DNA of 9,261 bases from CAZFQD01 sp964520885 (lineage in GTDB: Bacteria; Bacillota; Clostridia; Oscillospirales; SIG519): positions 1 to 9,261 of the forward strand of contig CAZFQD010000090.1 in assembly GCA_964520885.1 (NCBI GenBank). The letters run 5' to 3'. The notes below the pieces were generated by a model, which was not told the origin of the DNA, did not search any database, and saw only the letters and a list, made by a program, of their open reading frames with translations. Below, in pieces: positions 7,734-9,261 of the stretch. Within the stretch, counting starts at the first letter, position 1; each line of letters starts with the position of its first letter. The position numbers and the translations under genes are program-made.

Positions 7734-8861
7734 TTATTTGTAAAAGCTATTCTCATAAGCAGTGTCAAGCATAGCGACTATATTTTTTGGCGGGACATCT
7801 CCCATTATATTATGAACTTGATTAAATACAAATCCACCGCCAACTTTAAAGACATCAGTTAGAGCCTTAACATTTTCCTTTATGTCTTGCACTGTTCCAG
7901 TAGTAAGTGTTTTTTGAGTATTACAGCCTCCACCCCAAAAACATATCTTGCTTCCATACTTATCTTTTAATAATTTTGGGTCCATATTTCCAGCAGATAC
8001 TTGAACAGGGTTCAAAATATCTACTCCGGCATCAATTATATATGGTAATAACGGTTCAATTGAACCACAAGAATGCAAGAATAATTTAATATCACTATTA
8101 TTGTGAACAGTAGAACATAATTCCTTTAAAAAAGGATAACAAAATTGTTCATACATATCTGGTGAAATCATTGGTGCGGATTGAGTGCCAAGGTCTGAAT
8201 TAATATCAATTGCCTGTATATATCCGCCCATATGATTTAATATATTATCAAATCTTTTTAAATGAAAAGAATGCATCGCTTTATTTTGTTCCATTACTAT
8301 ATCGGGGTCTGTATACATATCGCAGGCATTATCAATACCTAAAAAATATCCATTAAAGCCCCCCATTAATATTGTAAAATAATCTGTTTCTTTATAAATT
8401 CTCTCTGCTTCCTTGCCTAATAAAACAAATTCCTCTTCTTCGTTAACCTCTTTTGTTGAAACCCAATCACCATCAAAAAAATAGCCACCTTCCGGCATAC
8501 GCATTTTCCTTTCTCCATCGGTAACACGCCAATTCCCATTTTCGTCCATACTTGGATTCATTTTTTCTGATACTATAAACTTATATTCATCTCTAACATT
8601 CCAAACTGTCTTATATAACCATTTAGGTCTTAACACCATTGCATCACAATGAAACCTTTCCAATATATCCTCATCAACTCTTGCTAACATTTGAACATTA
8701 TCACATATCTCAATATTATCAATAGATAAGCCTAAATATTTTCTAAGATTGTAATATGCAAATGCAGAAATTCCAGTAGAAAAATGTGCTCCTAAATCTA
8801 TAGGATAACGGTCAATTTCCTTATGCTCTATTGCTCTTATAACTCTTTGTCTTGAATTCAT
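7734..8861 (-). CDS. Uroporphyrinogen decarboxylase-family protein, corrinoid methyltransferase (MtaA/MtbA)-like
   Basis: The 375-residue product belongs to the URO-D superfamily, TIM-barrel proteins that include heme-pathway decarboxylase and the zinc-dependent methyl-corrinoid methyltransferases. It starts with the typical MNSRQRVIRAIEHKEIDR (1-18). Later motifs are QAIDINSDLGTQSAPMISP (216-234), FLHSCGSI (261-268), VDILNPVQ (280-287), GGGCNTQKTL (310-319) and VHNIMGDVPP (349-358). H263, C265 and C313 match the His-X-Cys...Cys zinc-ligand pattern of the methyltransferase branch, so a methyl-transfer role is more likely than heme synthesis; no heme genes are nearby. The start has AGAGGG at 8870-8875, eight bases upstream. 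It is first in the operon, behind promoter and operator candidates, and is followed by a 117-base gap. No corrinoid-binding partner lies in the window, and the methyl donor and acceptor cannot be told from sequence. Confidence 0.85.
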   Translation of the reverse strand: MNSRQRVIRAIEHKEIDRYPIDLGAHFSTGISAFAYYNLRKYLGLSIDNIEICDNVQMLARVDEDILERFHCDAMVLRPKWLYKTVWNVRDEYKFIVSEKMNPSMDENGNWRVTDGERKMRMPEGGYFFDGDWVSTKEVNEEEEFVLLGKEAERIYKETDYFTILMGGFNGYFLGIDNACDMYTDPDIVMEQNKAMHSFHLKRFDNILNHMGGYIQAIDINSDLGTQSAPMISPDMYEQFCYPFLKELCSTVHNNSDIKLFLHSCGSIEPLLPYIIDAGVDILNPVQVSAGNMDPKLLKDKYGSKICFWGGGCNTQKTLTTGTVQDIKENVKALTDVFKVGGGFVFNQVHNIMGDVPPKNIVAMLDTAYENSFYK

Positions 8862-8912
8862 TTTTCATTCCCTCTTAATATATATTTTTTAGTCTTTATG
8901 CCGTAATGTTTA

Positions 8913-8925
8913 TGTTTGTGAAACA
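8913..8925. promoter_or_regulatory. Operator candidate TGTTT-N3-AAACA, right copy
   Basis: TGTTTGTGAAACA is a perfect inverted repeat of 5-base arms with a 3-base centre. It begins nine bases downstream of the -10 box, at or just past the likely start site, a classic repressor position. A related site occupies almost the same place behind the promoter at the left edge. The size and symmetry would suit a dimeric helix-turn-helix repressor; the family cannot be named, since no regulator gene is visible. Confidence 0.55.
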
Positions 8926-8934
8926 GTTTAGTAT

Positions 8935-8962
8935 ATTTTATCATTTTAATTTCATTTGTCAA
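8935..8962 (-). promoter_or_regulatory. Sigma-A-like promoter of the five-gene operon
   Basis: On the minus strand a perfect TTGACA (8957-8962) is followed by a 16-base spacer and TAAAAT (8935-8940), which matches the -10 consensus at five of six bases. Transcription would start near 8928, giving a leader of about 65 bases before the methyltransferase-like gene. The spacer is one base short of ideal, which suits a controlled promoter. Confidence 0.7.
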
Positions 8963-9019
8963 CAATTCGCGAAAAAATTATACTTTAACTTTTTTTAATA
9001 TATAATATTTAGTGTGTAT

Positions 9020-9084
9020 GGGCAACCTATGGTCGTCCAAAAACCCAGATTTTTTTTATTTCAAAGGACGACCAAAATTTGCCC
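9020..9084. repeat. Two-part inverted repeat
   Basis: An outer stem GGGCAA (9020-9025) / TTGCCC (9079-9084) and an inner stem TGGTCGTCC (9030-9038) / GGACGACCA (9066-9074) are separated by symmetrical 4-base internal loops and enclose an A/T-rich loop of 27 bases. There is no T-run on either side, so it is not a standard terminator. It could be a folded RNA, a protein-binding site or a small non-autonomous mobile repeat. Confidence 0.6.
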
Positions 9085-9137
9085 CTCGTATATAATAGTA
9101 AGTGCCAAATAAAGCACAAAACTAACGGATTTAGATT

Positions 9138-9190
9138 GAAAAATTTTAATAGGAAGGAGGGCGTAGCCCGACTGGATATTAAATTTTTTC
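9138..9190. repeat. Long AT-rich inverted repeat enclosing a small GC hairpin
   Basis: GAAAAATTTTAATA (9138-9151) and TATTAAATTTTTTC (9177-9190) pair at 13 of 14 positions. Between them lies GGGC-GTA-GCCC (9159-9169), a second nested palindrome. The GC-rich core stands out from the surrounding DNA. No gene of any credible length covers it. Confidence 0.5.
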
Positions 9191-9200
9191 GTCGCCGACG

Positions 9201-9253
9201 GGTCAGCAATGTCATAAAGCTAAGCTCCCATAAATTTACATTGACCGTTTTTT
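9201..9253 (+). terminator. Hairpin followed by T-run, terminator-like on the plus strand
   Basis: GGTCAGCAATGT (9201-9212) pairs with ACATTGACC (9238-9246), giving nine base pairs with a 3-base bulge; the loop is 25 bases and contains the palindrome AGCTAAGCT. It is followed within two bases by T6 (9248-9253). The large loop and bulge make it weaker than a textbook terminator. It is preceded by the perfect palindrome CGTCG-C-CGACG at 9190-9200. If it works, it ends a rightward transcript arising from the repeat region itself. Confidence 0.35.
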
Positions 9254-9261
9254 ATTAGTAG

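Larger units (their letters stand above)
8963..9261. other. Gene-free stretch rich in inverted repeats
   Basis: About 300 bases upstream of the operon promoter hold no believable gene. A 62-residue minus-strand frame (9027-9215) consists of arginine runs and translated palindrome arms and looks like chance. The stretch mixes very AT-rich DNA (8970-9010) with GC-rich islands around 9030, 9070, 9155-9175 and 9190-9205, most of which lie in the inverted repeats listed separately. The end of whatever gene lies to the right is not visible. Confidence 0.6.

Noticed and set aside
7907..8089. Plus-strand 60-residue open frame
   Set aside because: It is antisense to the conserved zinc-motif part of the URO-D-family gene; a shadow.
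7734..8861. Heme-pathway uroporphyrinogen decarboxylase (hemE)
   Set aside because: The His-Cys...Cys zinc pattern, glycosidase neighbours and absence of heme genes fit the methyltransferase-like branch better.
8913..8925. CcpA catabolite-response element at the right operator
   Set aside because: The palindrome lacks the central CG and the TGWAANC-type arms of a cre site, so a local regulator is more likely.
9027..9215. 62-residue minus-strand open frame near the right edge
   Set aside because: It runs through the inverted repeats, begins with an arginine run created by the CGTCGCCGACG palindrome, has no ribosome binding site and resembles no protein family.
9020..9261. CRISPR array
   Set aside because: The repeats are inverted and of different sequence; there are no regularly spaced direct repeats anywhere in the window.

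Overview
The window is AT-rich DNA whose five recognisable genes all read leftward (minus strand). Gene style (strong purine-rich ribosome binding sites, near-consensus sigma-A promoters, tight gene packing, very low GC) suggests an anaerobic, low-GC Bacillota, probably a gut or rumen Clostridia member. This is an inference from style; there is no rRNA or other phylogenetic marker here.

Layout in transcription order (right to left): (1) 9261-8963, a stretch with no believable gene but several inverted repeats, some GC-rich; (2) a sigma-A-like promoter with a palindromic operator candidate just downstream (8913-8962); (3) a 375-aa protein of the uroporphyrinogen-decarboxylase/corrinoid methyltransferase superfamily (8861-7734); (4) a 117-base gap holding a small hairpin; (5) a HAD-superfamily phosphatase/phosphomutase with an extra N-terminal region (about 7553-6576); (6) a 1023-aa GH106-like alpha-L-rhamnosidase candidate (6573-3502); (7) a compact (alpha/alpha)6-barrel glycosidase of the GH63/GH37 type (3500-2343); (8) a 715-aa GH78-like alpha-L-rhamnosidase candidate (2346-199). 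The last four genes are separated by 2 bases, 1 base and a 4-base ATGA overlap, so they are almost certainly co-transcribed and translationally coupled.

At the left edge a second promoter (TTGACA, 17-base spacer, TATAAT), an operator like the one at the right and a GAGGAG ribosome binding site show that another leftward gene starts just outside the window. The two promoter regions share the arrangement -35, -10, then TGTTT-N3-AAACA, so one local regulator probably controls both transcripts.

Working model: none of the three glycosidases shows a signal peptide, so the operon appears to break down imported rhamnose-containing oligosaccharides in the cytoplasm. The HAD enzyme would act on a sugar phosphate. 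The methyltransferase-like first gene keeps a His-Cys...Cys zinc-site pattern, which raises the speculative possibility that the substrate carries O-methyl groups. No transporter, regulator or corrinoid protein is visible in the window.
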